A DNA stretch of 38,692 nt from Rubrivivax sp. (GCA_016790425.1 JAEUPF010000139.1:1-38692); one strand, 5' to 3'; positions 24,263-32,567 are shown, counted from the first letter of the stretch. Notes: generated from the letters alone by a model not told the origin. Made by a program: numbers and translations.

Positions 24263-26493
24263 GCGCCGGCTCCGGCCGCTGGCACTGCGACCGCTTGCGT
24301 CAGCAGCACGATCGAGCGCGGGCTCACCAGCGCCTGGCCGCTCAGCGCCGCGCTGCCGCCGGCCGGCAGGCCGGCGGCGGTGCAGGTGTCGATGCGCGGT
24401 GTCCACGGCCCTTCGGGCAGCGCGAAGCCAAGTGCCTCGTCGCCGCCGTTGACGATCAGCAGCGCGCTTTGCGCCGGCGGCGCGGGGTCCGGTTGCGTCT
24501 CGCTGCCGTCGTGGCCGGCGGCGCGGCCGTCGAGCAGCGCGCCGACGCAGGCGGTCTCGTGCCAGCGCTCGCCAACGACTTCGCTGCCGTCCGGGTGGCG
24601 CCAGACGATGTCGCGCACGCCGCTGCCGCTGCGGCTGTCACCGCTGCCCGCTCCCGTGCTCGCGCCCGTGCCGGTGCCCGTGCCCGTGCCAGCGCGCGTG
24701 CCCGTGCCCAGGCTGGCGCCCCCTTCGCCGAACCAGCGCGCGCGGCGCAGCACCGGTAGTTCGCGGCGAAGTGCCGCCAGCGCGCGCACGAAGGCGAGCA
24801 GGCGCTCGCCCGCCGGCGTGGTCGTCCAGTCGACCCACGAGATCTCGTTGTCCTGGCAGTAGCCGTTGTTGTTGCCGCGCTGCGTGCGGCCGATCTCGTC
24901 GCCCACCAGCAGCAGCGGCGTGCCTTGCGAGAAGAACAGTGTGGCCAGCAGGTTGCGCTTGCTGCGGGCGCGCTGCGCGAGCACCAGTTCGTCGGCGGTC
25001 TCGCCCTCGACGCCGCAGTTCCAGCCGCGGTTGTGGTTCTCGCCGTCGCGGTTGTCCTCGCGGTTGGCTTCGTTGTGCTTGACGTTGTAGGTGACCAGGT
25101 CGTGCAGCGTGAAGCCGTCGTGCACGGTGACGAGGTTGACGCTGTCGGTGGGCGCGCGGCCGCTGTGCTGGAACAGCTGCGCCGAGCCGGCCAGGCGCTC
25201 GACCAGGTGCGCCAGCGGCGCTTCGCGCTGGCACCAGAAGGCGCGCACGGTGTCGCGGTAGGCACCGTTCCATTCCGCCCAGCCGGGCGGAAAGCCGCCG
25301 ACGCGGTAGCCCTCCGGGCCGAGGTCCCACGGCTCGGCGATGAGCTTGACGTCGGCCAGCGCCGGCTCCTGCGCCACGGCGCCGAAGAAGGCGCCGTGCG
25401 CGTCGAAGGCCTCGCGGCCGCGCCCGAGCGCCACCGCGAGGTCGAAGCGGAAGCCGTCCACCCGCATCTCGCCGGCCCAGTAGCGCAGGCTGTCCATCAC
25501 CAGGCGCAGCGCCGCCGGGCGCGTCATGTCCAGCGAATTGCCGCAACCGGTGTAGTCGACCATGTAGCGGCGGTCGTTCGGGCTCAGGCGGTAGTAGGCG
25601 CGCTGCTCGATGCCCTTCAGGCTCAGCGTCGGCCCGAGGTGGTTGCCTTCGCAGGTGTGGTTGAAGACGACGTCGAGGATGACCTCGAGGCCGGCCTCGT
25701 GCAGCGCCTTGACCATCTGCTTGAACTCGCGCACGGCGCTGCCCGGCGCGCTGTCGCTGGCGTAGCGCGCCTCGGGGGCGAGGAAGCCGAGCGTGTTGTA
25801 GCCCCAGTGGTTGGCGAGGCCGAGCTCGACGAGGCGGTGGTCGTCGACGAACGCGTGCACCGGCAGCAGCTCCACCGCGGTGATGCCGAGCTGTTGCAGG
25901 TGCGCGATGACCGCCGGCTGCGCCAGGCCGAGGTAGGTGCCGCGCAGCGGCTCGGGCACGCCGGGGTGGCGCATCGTCAGGCCCTTGACGTGCACCTCGC
26001 CGATGACGGTGGCGTGCCACGGCGTGTGCGGCGGCGCGCTGGTGCCCCAGTCGAAGGCGCTGTCGACGACGACGCCCTTGGGCATCGCCGCGGCGCTGTC
26101 TTCGAGGCTGCACGAGAGGTCGGCGTCGTCCCCGGCGCCGCTGAGGTGGCCGTACAGCGCCGGCCCCCACTGCGGCTGGCCGTGCACGGCGCGCGCGTAG
26201 GGGTCCAGCAGCAGCTTGTGCGGGTTGCAGCGCAGGCCCGCGCCGGGGTCGCAAGGCCCGTGCACGCGGTAGCCGTAGAGCTGGCCGGGGCCGATGTCGG
26301 CAACGTAGCCGTACCACACCTGGCCGCGATGGCGCGCCAGGGGCAGCTGCCGCTCGTTGCCGCCGTCGCCATCGAACAGGCACAGCATGACCTCGCTCGC
26401 CGCGCCGGCGTGCAGCGCGAAGTTGACGCCGGCGCCGTCCCACGTGGCACCCAGCGGGTACGGGCGGCCGAGGCGGACGCGCGGCTTGGCCAT
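24259..26493 (-). CDS. glgX: Glycogen debranching enzyme GlgX/TreX-type
   Basis: 744 residues, GH13 isoamylase-type. It hydrolyses alpha-1,6 branches of glycogen or limit dextrin to linear malto-oligosaccharides, the substrate for TreY. CBM48-like N-terminus 'GATWDGAGVNFALHAG', then 'NHWGYNTLGFLAPEARYAS', 'DVVFNHTCEGN', nucleophile D351 in 'GFRFDLAVAL', E387 in 'LIAEPWDLG' and D459 in 'VTVHDGFTLHDLV'. Residues about 588-620 are a Gly/Thr/Ser-rich insertion with GTGTGTG character, encoded by a GTGCCC repeat, just before the C-terminal beta domain. ATG 26493 is 16 bases after the glgC stop. In this operon it plays the TreX role. Confidence 0.95.
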   Translation of the reverse strand: MAKPRVRLGRPYPLGATWDGAGVNFALHAGAASEVMLCLFDGDGGNERQLPLARHRGQVWYGYVADIGPGQLYGYRVHGPCDPGAGLRCNPHKLLLDPYARAVHGQPQWGPALYGHLSGAGDDADLSCSLEDSAAAMPKGVVVDSAFDWGTSAPPHTPWHATVIGEVHVKGLTMRHPGVPEPLRGTYLGLAQPAVIAHLQQLGITAVELLPVHAFVDDHRLVELGLANHWGYNTLGFLAPEARYASDSAPGSAVREFKQMVKALHEAGLEVILDVVFNHTCEGNHLGPTLSLKGIEQRAYYRLSPNDRRYMVDYTGCGNSLDMTRPAALRLVMDSLRYWAGEMRVDGFRFDLAVALGRGREAFDAHGAFFGAVAQEPALADVKLIAEPWDLGPEGYRVGGFPPGWAEWNGAYRDTVRAFWCQREAPLAHLVERLAGSAQLFQHSGRAPTDSVNLVTVHDGFTLHDLVTYNVKHNEANREDNRDGENHNRGWNCGVEGETADELVLAQRARSKRNLLATLFFSQGTPLLLVGDEIGRTQRGNNNGYCQDNEISWVDWTTTPAGERLLAFVRALAALRRELPVLRRARWFGEGGASLGTGTRAGTGTGTGTGASTGAGSGDSRSGSGVRDIVWRHPDGSEVVGERWHETACVGALLDGRAAGHDGSETQPDPAPPAQSALLIVNGGDEALGFALPEGPWTPRIDTCTAAGLPAGGSAALSGQALVSPRSIVLLTQAVAVPAAGAGA
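24652..24710. repeat. GTGCCC-type hexanucleotide repeat inside glgX
   Basis: Degenerate CCCGTG units encoding the Gly-Thr run at residues about 595-614 of the debranching enzyme. Sequence simplicity and position between the catalytic barrel and C-terminal domain suggest a slipped-strand expansion. Confidence 0.85.
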
Positions 26494-26509
26494 CGGCGCC
26501 GGGAGCGCG

Positions 26510-27766
26510 TCAGTTCGGCCGGGGTGCCGCGAAATGCGAAGGCGGCACGACAACCAGGCCGTCTGGCGTGACCGGGAAGCGCCGGCGGTCGGCTTCGAGG
26601 TCCCAGCCGATGCGCTCGCGCGGCGGAATCGCGTTGTCCTCGGCGACGATGGCGTGGCGGATGCGCGCCTGGCTGCCGATGTGCACGCCGGGGAAGACGA
26701 TGCTGTGCTCGACGACGGCGCCCTCGTCGATGCGGGCACCGCGGCCGATCACCGCCCGCTGCAGGTGTGCTCGCTGCACCTGCGCGCCGGCGCCGATGCG
26801 CGCCGCCTCGGTCTGCGAGTCCAGCACCTGTGCCGGCGGCGCCTCGGGGCGCAGCAGCGGGCCGGCCACGGCCTCGGGCTCGAAAAGCGGCGGCGCGCCG
26901 AGGGTGTCCATGTGCGCGTCGAAGTAGGCGGCCAGCGTGCCCACGTCGCGCCAGTAGGGCGGCGCGGCTGCGTCGCGGGCCGCGCCGGACGCCGCTGCCG
27001 GTGCCGGCGGCGCGGCGCCCGGGGGAGCGCTTTCGCGGCGGAAGTCGTAGGCCATCACGCGAAGTTCGGCAATGAGCCGCGGCAGCAGGTGCTGGCCGAA
27101 GTCGGTCTCGGCCGCGCTGCAGCGGGCCAGCTCGCGCCGCAAGACGTCGGCGCTGAAGACGTAGTTGCCCATCGAGGCCAGCGCCAGGCCGTCTTGGCCA
27201 GGAATGGCTGGCACCCGCGCGCGCGGCGGCTTCTCGCGGAAGCTGCGCACGCGGCCTTCGGACTCGACCTCGAGGATGCCGAAGGCCGAGGCTTCGGCCA
27301 GCGGCACCGGCAGCGTGGCGATGGTCACCTCGGCGCCGCTGGCCCGGTGGAAGTCGACCATCTGTGCCACGTCCATGCGGTAGACGTGATCGGCGCCGAA
27401 GACGAGCACCACCTCGGCGTCGGCAGCGACGCGGCCGAGGTTGCGCGCCACCGCGTCGGCGGTGCCGCGAAAGCGCGCCGTCCCGGGCCCCACCGTCTCG
27501 GCGAACGCGTGTCCCGCAGTGAAGCCCGGCAACGCGTGCCGCCACATCTGCCGGACGTGCTCGACCAGCCCCTCGGGCTGGAACTGCACCAGCACGTCGA
27601 CCTGCGGCGCGCCGCTGGCGTGCAGGCTGCCCAGCACGAAGTCGATCACGCGGTGATTGGCGCCGAAAGGCAGTGCCGGCTTGCACTGGCGCTCGGTCAG
27701 CGGCGAAAGGCGCGAGCCGTTGCCGCCCGCGAGGACGAAGGTGTGGGCTTTGCAGGCAAGGGGCAT
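26510..27766 (-). CDS. glgC: Glucose-1-phosphate adenylyltransferase (ADP-glucose pyrophosphorylase)
   Basis: 418 residues. Nucleotidyltransferase signature 'VLAGGNGSRLSPLTERQCKP' (residues 11-30), 'FRGTADAVARNL', metal/substrate region 'VFGADHVYRMDVAQM', 'FREKPP' and 'YWRDVGTLAAYFDAHMD'. A C-terminal left-handed beta-helix follows ('VIGRGARIDEGAVVEHSIVF'). It makes ADP-glucose from Glc-1-P and ATP in the cytosol. A Pro/Ala insertion (about 250-275) before 'YWRDVGT' is not usual. The start ATG 27766 has only a weak GAAAG upstream. First gene of the glgC-glgX-treZ-treY unit; neither glgA nor glgB is in the window, so the ADP-glucose consumer lies elsewhere. Confidence 0.93.
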   Translation of the reverse strand: MPLACKAHTFVLAGGNGSRLSPLTERQCKPALPFGANHRVIDFVLGSLHASGAPQVDVLVQFQPEGLVEHVRQMWRHALPGFTAGHAFAETVGPGTARFRGTADAVARNLGRVAADAEVVLVFGADHVYRMDVAQMVDFHRASGAEVTIATLPVPLAEASAFGILEVESEGRVRSFREKPPRARVPAIPGQDGLALASMGNYVFSADVLRRELARCSAAETDFGQHLLPRLIAELRVMAYDFRRESAPPGAAPPAPAAASGAARDAAAPPYWRDVGTLAAYFDAHMDTLGAPPLFEPEAVAGPLLRPEAPPAQVLDSQTEAARIGAGAQVQRAHLQRAVIGRGARIDEGAVVEHSIVFPGVHIGSQARIRHAIVAEDNAIPPRERIGWDLEADRRRFPVTPDGLVVVPPSHFAAPRPN

Positions 27767-27840
27767 CGGGCGGCTTTCGGGCGCCCGGCTTCGCGGCGCG
27801 CGAAGCCCCGGGGGCGCCAAAGCGCACCGACAGCAATCAG

Positions 27841-27906
27841 CATTCCCGCGTCATTCCCGCGCCGTTGCCGTGCCGTTGCCGTGCCATCCCCGCGCCACTC
27901 CCGCAC
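27841..27906. repeat. 11-bp degenerate tandem repeat (6 copies), intergenic
   Basis: Six contiguous 11-base units: CATTCCCGCGT, CATTCCCGCGC, CGTTGCCGTGC twice, CATCCCCGCGC, CACTCCCGCAC. They lie in the 218-base gap upstream of glgC and downstream of the ETF-QO gene (both minus strand), where the glgC promoter would be expected. Confidence 0.9.
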
Positions 27907-27984
27907 CGGGAGGCCGCACACCGGTTTGCCCCCGGGCACCGTGCCGGACGGCGCCGCACCGGCGCGGCGAAGTCGCGCCGCTGC

Positions 27985-29655
27985 CTACATCCCCGCGTAG
28001 TTCGGCCCGCCACCGCCTTCGGGCGTGACCCAGACGATGTTCTGCGTCGGGTCCTTGATGTCGCAGGTCTTGCAGTGCACGCAGTTCTGCGCGTTGATGA
28101 CCAGGCGCTCGTCGCCTTCGGTCTCGACGAACTCGTAGACGCCGGCCGGGCAGTAGCGGCTCTCGGGCCCGGCATAACGGGCCAGGTTCACGGCCACCGG
28201 CACCGCCGCGTCCTTCAGCGTCAGGTGCGGCGGCTGGTTCTCCTCGTGGTTGGTGTTGCTGATGAACACCGAGGAGAGGCGGTCGAAGGTGAGCTTGCCG
28301 TCGGGCTTGGGGTAGCGGATCGGTGCCACCTGGCCGGCGGCGTGCAGCCGCGCGTGGTCGGGCGTGTGGCGGTGCTTCGTCCACGGCGGCGCCTTGAAGC
28401 CCAGGCGCGGCAGCAGCCACTGCTCGACGCCGGTCATCACCGCGCCCACCGTGTTGCCCTGCTTGAACCAGTGCTTGAAGTTGCGCGTGGCGTGCAGCTC
28501 CTCGTGCAGCCAGCTCGCCTCGAATGCGGCCGGGTAGGCTTGCAGCTCGTCGTGCGAGCGGCCGGCCTTCAGCGCCGGCGCAATGGCCTCGGCGGCCAGC
28601 ATGCCGCTCTTGAGGGCCGCGTGGCTGCCCTTGATGCGCGCCGCGTTCATCGTGCCGGCATCGCAGCCGACGAGCACGCCGCCGGGGAACACGAGCCGGG
28701 GCAGGCTCTGCGGGCTGCCGTTGTTGATGGCGCGCGCGCCGTAGCCGATGCGCTTTCCCCCTTCGATGTGCGAGCGGATCGCCGGGTGCGTCTTCCAGCG
28801 CTGCATCTCCTCGAACGGACTCAGCCACGGGTTCTGGTAGTCCAGCCCGACGACGAGCCCGAGCGTGACGCGGTTGCCTTCGAGGTGGTACAGGAACCCG
28901 CCGCCGAAGGTCTGCTCGTCCATCGGCCAGCCGGCGGTGTGCACGACGAGGCCGGGCCTGGCCTTCTCCGCCGGCACTTCCCACAGCTCCTTGATGCCGA
29001 TGGAAAAGCTCTGCGCGTCGCGCCCGGCCAGCAGGTCGAAGCGGTCGATCAGCCGGCGGCCCAGGTGCCCGCGCGCGCCTTCGGCGAAGACGGTGTACTT
29101 CGCGGTCAGCTCCATGCCGAGCTGGAAGTTCTCGGTCGGCTGGCCGTCCTTGCCCACGCCCATGTTGCCGGTGGCCACGCCGCGCACCTTGCCGTCTTCG
29201 GTGAAGAGCACTTCGGCGGCGGCGAAGCCGGGGAAGATCTCGACGCCGGCCGCTTCGGCCTGCTCGGCGAGCCACTTCACGACGTTGCCGAGGCTGACGA
29301 CGTAGTTGCCTTCGTTGTGCAGGATGCCGGGCACCAGCCAGTCGGGCGTGCGGGTGGCGCTGTCGGCGCGCAGGAACAGGACGTCGTCGGCGGTGACCGG
29401 CTGGTTCAGCGGCGCGCCGCGTTCCTTCCAGTCGGGCACGAGCTCGGTGATGGCGCGCGGGTCCATCACCGCGCCCGAGAGGATGTGCGCACCGGGCTCG
29501 CTGCCCTTCTCGATGACGACGACGCTGATGCCGGGGTCGAGCTGCTTCAGGCGGATCGCGGTGGCCAGCCCCGCCGGCCCGGCGCCGACGACGACCACGT
29601 CGTACTCCATCGCCTCGCGGGGGCCGAATTGTTCGAGGATTTCCTGGGGGGTCAT
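27985..29655 (-). CDS. Electron transfer flavoprotein-ubiquinone oxidoreductase
   Basis: 556 residues, the usual ETF-QO length. FAD motif 'YDVVVVGAGPAGLATAIRLK' near residue 18, 'GAHILSGAVMDPRAI', 'FAEGARGHLGRRL', the quinone-site/membrane surface segment 'GGGFLYHLEGNRVTLGLVVG' and a C-terminal 4Fe-4S ferredoxin-like motif 'NCVHCKTCDIKDPTQNI' with an earlier Cys in 'YCPAGVYEF'. It passes electrons from ETF, reduced by acyl-CoA dehydrogenases, to ubiquinone at the inner membrane. The ATG at 29655 is chosen for its AGGAG site; in-frame extension to 29796 is unlikely. Function fits a fatty/organic-acid oxidation lifestyle suggested by the acyl-CoA genes at 9.9-13.4 kb. Confidence 0.97.
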   Translation of the reverse strand: MTPQEILEQFGPREAMEYDVVVVGAGPAGLATAIRLKQLDPGISVVVIEKGSEPGAHILSGAVMDPRAITELVPDWKERGAPLNQPVTADDVLFLRADSATRTPDWLVPGILHNEGNYVVSLGNVVKWLAEQAEAAGVEIFPGFAAAEVLFTEDGKVRGVATGNMGVGKDGQPTENFQLGMELTAKYTVFAEGARGHLGRRLIDRFDLLAGRDAQSFSIGIKELWEVPAEKARPGLVVHTAGWPMDEQTFGGGFLYHLEGNRVTLGLVVGLDYQNPWLSPFEEMQRWKTHPAIRSHIEGGKRIGYGARAINNGSPQSLPRLVFPGGVLVGCDAGTMNAARIKGSHAALKSGMLAAEAIAPALKAGRSHDELQAYPAAFEASWLHEELHATRNFKHWFKQGNTVGAVMTGVEQWLLPRLGFKAPPWTKHRHTPDHARLHAAGQVAPIRYPKPDGKLTFDRLSSVFISNTNHEENQPPHLTLKDAAVPVAVNLARYAGPESRYCPAGVYEFVETEGDERLVINAQNCVHCKTCDIKDPTQNIVWVTPEGGGGPNYAGM

Positions 29656-29763
29656 CGCGCTCGCTCCTGCGCTGCTCGAGGCTGGGTGTGGCTCGCCGTT
29701 TGAAAGGCGATGCATTCTAAGGAGCGCCGCCTGCACGGCTGCGCCGCGCGCCGGCGCAGCACC

Positions 29764-29811
29764 CCGGTGCAGCCCCCGGTGCAGCCCTCGGTGCAACCTT
29801 CGGTGCCGCCC
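29764..29811. repeat. 12-bp tandem repeat (4 copies) at the 3' end of the GST gene
   Basis: CCGGTGCAGCCC twice, then TCGGTGCAACCT and TCGGTGCCGCCC, ending exactly at the base before the GST stop codon (29812). It lies between GST and ETF-QO, both minus strand. Confidence 0.9.
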
Positions 29812-30513
29812 TCAGCCGTAGTAGCGCGCCTTCATGCGCAGGCAATACGCCTCAAGCGTCGGCCGGGTCTCGGCATGCCTGCGGATCGGCGAATCGAGCG
29901 GCGCCCACAGGAGGTTGGCGAGGAACGCATAGGCGGTGGCGTCCAGCGTGCTCGGCGCCGCGCCGAGCATGAACGGCTTGTCGGCCAGGAAGTCGGCCAC
30001 GGCGGTCACGTCGCGGCAGGCGATGGCATGGATCTGCGCCACCGTGTGCCGGCCCATGCCGTGGCCGCGCAGCTGGGCGCGCAGGCCGCGCCGCGCCACG
30101 GCCGGCACGAACCAGCGCAAAGGCAGCGGCAGCGTGCCGAAGAACGCCTCGCGCGTGCGCGGCCAGGCTTGCTCGTCGATCCAGCGGCTGTGCAGCAGCG
30201 CCCAGTACAGGTTCTCCTCGAACAGGCGCTGGAAGGCGGTGGCCACCGCGCGCTCGGCGGCGCCGAGCGCGCCGTCGAGCCGGTCGCCGTGGCGGCGCTG
30301 CAGATGCTCGACGATGAAGGTGGAATCGGCGACGACGACGCCGTCGTCGTCGATGAAGGGCAGCTTGCCCTTGGGCGCCTTCAGCACGCGCAGGCCGTCG
30401 TTGACCAGCTCGTGCGGCAGGCCGGCCATGCGCAGGTACGTCTGCACCTTCATGCAGAAGGGGCTGGCGTTGGGCAGCCCGAACGCGGGCGCGAACTGGT
30501 ACAGCTTGATCAC
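29812..30513 (-). CDS. Glutathione S-transferase family protein (metaxin/Faxc-like)
   Basis: 233 residues. N-terminal thioredoxin-like domain 'IKLYQFAPAFGLPNASPFCM' and 'APKGKLPFIDDDGVVVADST', then a helical C-terminal domain ending 'DATAYAFLANLLWAPLDSP' and 'LEAYCLRMKARYYG'. This matches the GST/metaxin-like group common in proteobacteria; the substrate is unknown. Start is GTG 30513; a GGAGGGG ribosome site lies within the last codons of the response regulator upstream, seven bases separating the two genes. Translation is therefore probably coupled to the regulator. Confidence 0.88.
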   Translation of the reverse strand: MIKLYQFAPAFGLPNASPFCMKVQTYLRMAGLPHELVNDGLRVLKAPKGKLPFIDDDGVVVADSTFIVEHLQRRHGDRLDGALGAAERAVATAFQRLFEENLYWALLHSRWIDEQAWPRTREAFFGTLPLPLRWFVPAVARRGLRAQLRGHGMGRHTVAQIHAIACRDVTAVADFLADKPFMLGAAPSTLDATAYAFLANLLWAPLDSPIRRHAETRPTLEAYCLRMKARYYG

Positions 30514-30520
30514 GATGGCA

Positions 30521-31219
30521 TCACCCCTCCAGTTCGCCGGCCGCCTTGGCTTCGAAGACGCGGCACAGCGCGTCGGTGCGGTTGCGGGCGCCGAGCGCGC
30601 GGTAGACCATCGACAGGTGCACCTTCACCGTGCCCTCGGCGATGCCGAGCTCGCGCGCGATCAGCTTGGCCGGCGTGCCGCGGATGGCCAGCGCCAGCAC
30701 CTGGCGCTGCCGCGGCGACAGCTCGGCGCTGAGGAAGCGGCCCAGCTCCTCGCGCGGCACGGCGTGGGCCGCCTCGGCGGCCTCGGCGTCGATGTCGCGC
30801 GTGGCGGCGTCGGCCACCAGGAACTCGGCGGGCAGGTAGATGCGGTGGCGCAGCACCACGCGCAGCGCCGCCTCCATCTCCTCGAGCCCGTACGACTTGG
30901 GCACGAAGCCGGCGGCGCCGTGCTCGATCAGCTCGCGCACGCGCTGCGGCGTGGTCTCGGCCGACTGCATGCACACCGGCGTCGCTTCGAAGTGGCCCTT
31001 CACCGCGGCCAGCGCCGGCAGGCCCGACAGGCCGGGCAGGTGGTAGTCCAGTAGCACCAGGTCGAAGCCCTGCGCCGGCAGGGCCAGCGCCGCGGCCACG
31101 TCGCGCACGGCGTGGAACTCGAACGCCTCGCCCGGCTTCAGTTCGCCGGCCAGCCGCTCCAGCAGCCGGTGCGTTCCGCTCCAGACGATCTCGTGGTCGT
31201 CGATCAGCAGCACCTTCAA
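30521..31219 (-). CDS. LuxR/NarL-type response regulator
   Basis: 232 residues. Receiver domain (1-120): acidic pair D7-D8 in 'VLLIDDHEIVWSG', phosphoacceptor D58 in 'LVLLDYHLPG', 'CMQSAET' Ser at the switch position and Lys in 'GFVPKSYG'. C-terminal LuxR HTH: 'LSPRQRQVLALAIRGTPAKL', 'LGIAEGTVKVHLSMVYRALG'. The TTG at 31219 is selected because AGGAG sits five bases upstream. An upstream in-frame extension to 31249 adds ten unsupported residues. No adjacent partner kinase; the hybrid kinase 1.3 kb away has its own receivers. The downstream GST is coupled. A divergent DUF4148 gene shares the upstream region. Confidence 0.95.
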   Translation of the reverse strand: MKVLLIDDHEIVWSGTHRLLERLAGELKPGEAFEFHAVRDVAAALALPAQGFDLVLLDYHLPGLSGLPALAAVKGHFEATPVCMQSAETTPQRVRELIEHGAAGFVPKSYGLEEMEAALRVVLRHRIYLPAEFLVADAATRDIDAEAAEAAHAVPREELGRFLSAELSPRQRQVLALAIRGTPAKLIARELGIAEGTVKVHLSMVYRALGARNRTDALCRVFEAKAAGELEG

Positions 31220-31525
31220 GGCGTCTCCTGTCGTTCGCGTTCGGAGCAACGGGCCGCCGAGGCTAACGCAGTTTGGTCCCGGGGCCGCTGCGGCTTCGCC
31301 TTCGCGCGTCGCCGGGCGTCGTAGTCCCGCGGGATGACGCCGCTAGGTCCGCCGTGCAATGGCGCGGCGCCGCCGCACGACCGACAGTGCGGCCCATGCC
31401 CTCGCGGCTCGAGCGAAGGCAGCGGAAGGCAGCAGCGCAAGAGGCATCCAGCGCCTGCCGACCGGACCGCCCAGCCCACGGATGCCTGGCCCTCGTACCC
31501 ACTGCCCTTCAGGGAGAAGCTCACC
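31220..31525. other. Divergent intergenic region between response regulator and DUF4148 gene
   Basis: 306 bases without a convincing gene. It must contain the promoters for both divergent genes and the two ribosome sites (AGGAG on the minus strand, AGGGAGAAG at 31511-31519 on the plus). No sigma-70 boxes, riboswitch or long repeat could be recognised. Confidence 0.6.
31225..31229 (-). promoter_or_regulatory. Ribosome binding site fixing the response regulator TTG start
   Basis: AGGAG on the minus strand, five bases before TTG 31219; it decides between this start and the ATG at 31249. Confidence 0.7.
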
Positions 31526-31906
31526 ATGAATGCCAAGCGCATCACCTTCGTCGCCGCCGCCGTCCTCGCCAGCCTGATGGGCGCCGCGCGGGCCGACGAC
31601 ATCACCCCCGACCCGTACCGCGACTGGGTCTCGACGCGCACGCGCGCCGAGGTCCAGGCCGAGGTGCTGGCGGCGCGCGCCAGCGGCGAACTGGCCCGCG
31701 CGCACGGCGAGGACGGCGGCTCGTTCGCCTTCGCGCAGGAGGTCTACGTCGCCACGCGCACGCGCGCCGACGTGCTGGCCGAGGTGCTGGCCGAACGCGC
31801 CAGTGGCGCCTTGCTGGCCTTCACCGGCGAGGACAGCGGCAGCGCCTGGCTCGCCCGCGCCGGCCAGGCGGCCGAAGCGATGCGCTTCGCGGCGCTGAAG
31901 CGCTGA
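31526..31906 (+). CDS. DUF4148-like periplasmic protein with internal duplication
   Basis: 126 residues. ATG 31526 has an AGGGAGAAG ribosome site. Signal peptide 'FVAAAVLASLMGAARA' is followed by a small domain built from two similar halves: 'STRTRAEVQAEVLAARASGE' and 'ATRTRADVLAEVLAERASGA', each with a 'GEDSGS'/'GEDGGS' segment after or between. The TRAEVxAE signature is that of DUF4148, abundant small exported proteins of Burkholderiales with no known function. A perfect 8-bp stem lies just after the stop. Confidence 0.85.
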   Translation: MNAKRITFVAAAVLASLMGAARADDITPDPYRDWVSTRTRAEVQAEVLAARASGELARAHGEDGGSFAFAQEVYVATRTRADVLAEVLAERASGALLAFTGEDSGSAWLARAGQAAEAMRFAALKR

Positions 31907-31919
31907 AGCCGCCGGCAAC

Positions 31920-31940
31920 GCCGGCGCAGCGAGCGCCGGC
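31920..31940 (+). terminator. Hairpin after the DUF4148 gene
   Basis: GCCGGCGC (31920-31927), loop AGCGA, GCGCCGGC (31933-31940): a perfect 8-bp stem 13 bases after the stop. There is no T-run, so it is at best a weak or factor-assisted terminator between convergent genes. Confidence 0.4.
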
Positions 31941-32039
31941 CGCACGCCGCGCCTCCCTCGGGCACCACGCCCGGCGGCAGGCGCGGCGCTTTGCCTTTCG
32001 CCTCCTCGCGTTGGCGCGCCGGGGTGCGGTGCCTTCGCC

Positions 32040-32459
32040 TCAGCGGCCGCGCAGCAACGCCGGCGTCGCCAGCCCCGCCAGCGTCATCGCCAGCGAGCCC
32101 AGCACGTGCGTGGCCACGGTGGCCAGCGCCCAGCCGAAGCGGCCGTGCTGCAGCAGGCCCACCACTTCGGCCGAGAAGGTGGAGAAGGTGGTCAGCGCAC
32201 CGAGGAAGCCGGTGATGACGAACAGCCGCCACTCCGGCGGCAGCGAAGGGATCGCGGCCAGCAGCGCGATCGCCAGCCCGACGAGATAACCGCCGGCCAG
32301 GTTGACCAGCAGCGTGCCCGGCGGCAGCGAGGGGAACTGCGCGTTCAGCCACACCGCCAGCGCCCAGCGCACCCAGGCGCCGAGCACCGCGCCGCCGGCC
32401 ACCGCCAGCGCCGCCGACAGGGTGAACGGCGACAGGTGCTGCGCGGCTTGCGAAGGCAT
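32040..32459 (-). CDS. crcB: Fluoride efflux channel CrcB/Fluc
   Basis: 139 residues with four membrane helices. Family signatures are '[13 protein letters not shown]', '[14 protein letters not shown]' and '[13 protein letters not shown]', the last holding the Phe-box and Na+-site residues. Fluc proteins form dual-topology dimers that export fluoride across the inner membrane. ATG 32459 is used because the in-frame extension to 32546 runs through a repeat array. No fluoride riboswitch was recognised in the 108 bases upstream, which instead hold an 11-12 bp repeat. Confidence 0.94.
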   Translation of the reverse strand: MPSQAAQHLSPFTLSAALAVAGGAVLGAWVRWALAVWLNAQFPSLPPGTLLVNLAGGYLVGLAIALLAAIPSLPPEWRLFVITGFLGALTTFSTFSAEVVGLLQHGRFGWALATVATHVLGSLAMTLAGLATPALLRGR

Positions 32460-32507
32460 GGCGGGCGCGGATGTTATCCGCCGCGCCCGGATACGGCGCC
32501 CCGACAC

Positions 32508-32553
32508 GACACCGGCCGCGACACCGGCTGCGCACCGGCCGCGCATCGGCCGC
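32508..32553. repeat. 11-12 bp tandem repeat (4 copies) upstream of crcB
   Basis: GACACCGGCCGC, GACACCGGCTGC, GCACCGGCCGC, GCATCGGCCGC in the gap between the hybrid kinase stop and the crcB start. Confidence 0.85.
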
Positions 32554-32567
32554 CGTTCGGCCCGCGC

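Noticed and set aside
29656-29796. N-terminal extension of ETF-QO
   Set aside because: Residues are translated from a repeat array, and the ATG at 29655 has a proper AGGAG.
32460-32567. Fluoride riboswitch upstream of crcB
   Set aside because: No match to the conserved fluoride aptamer core could be found; the region is short and filled by an 11-12 bp repeat.
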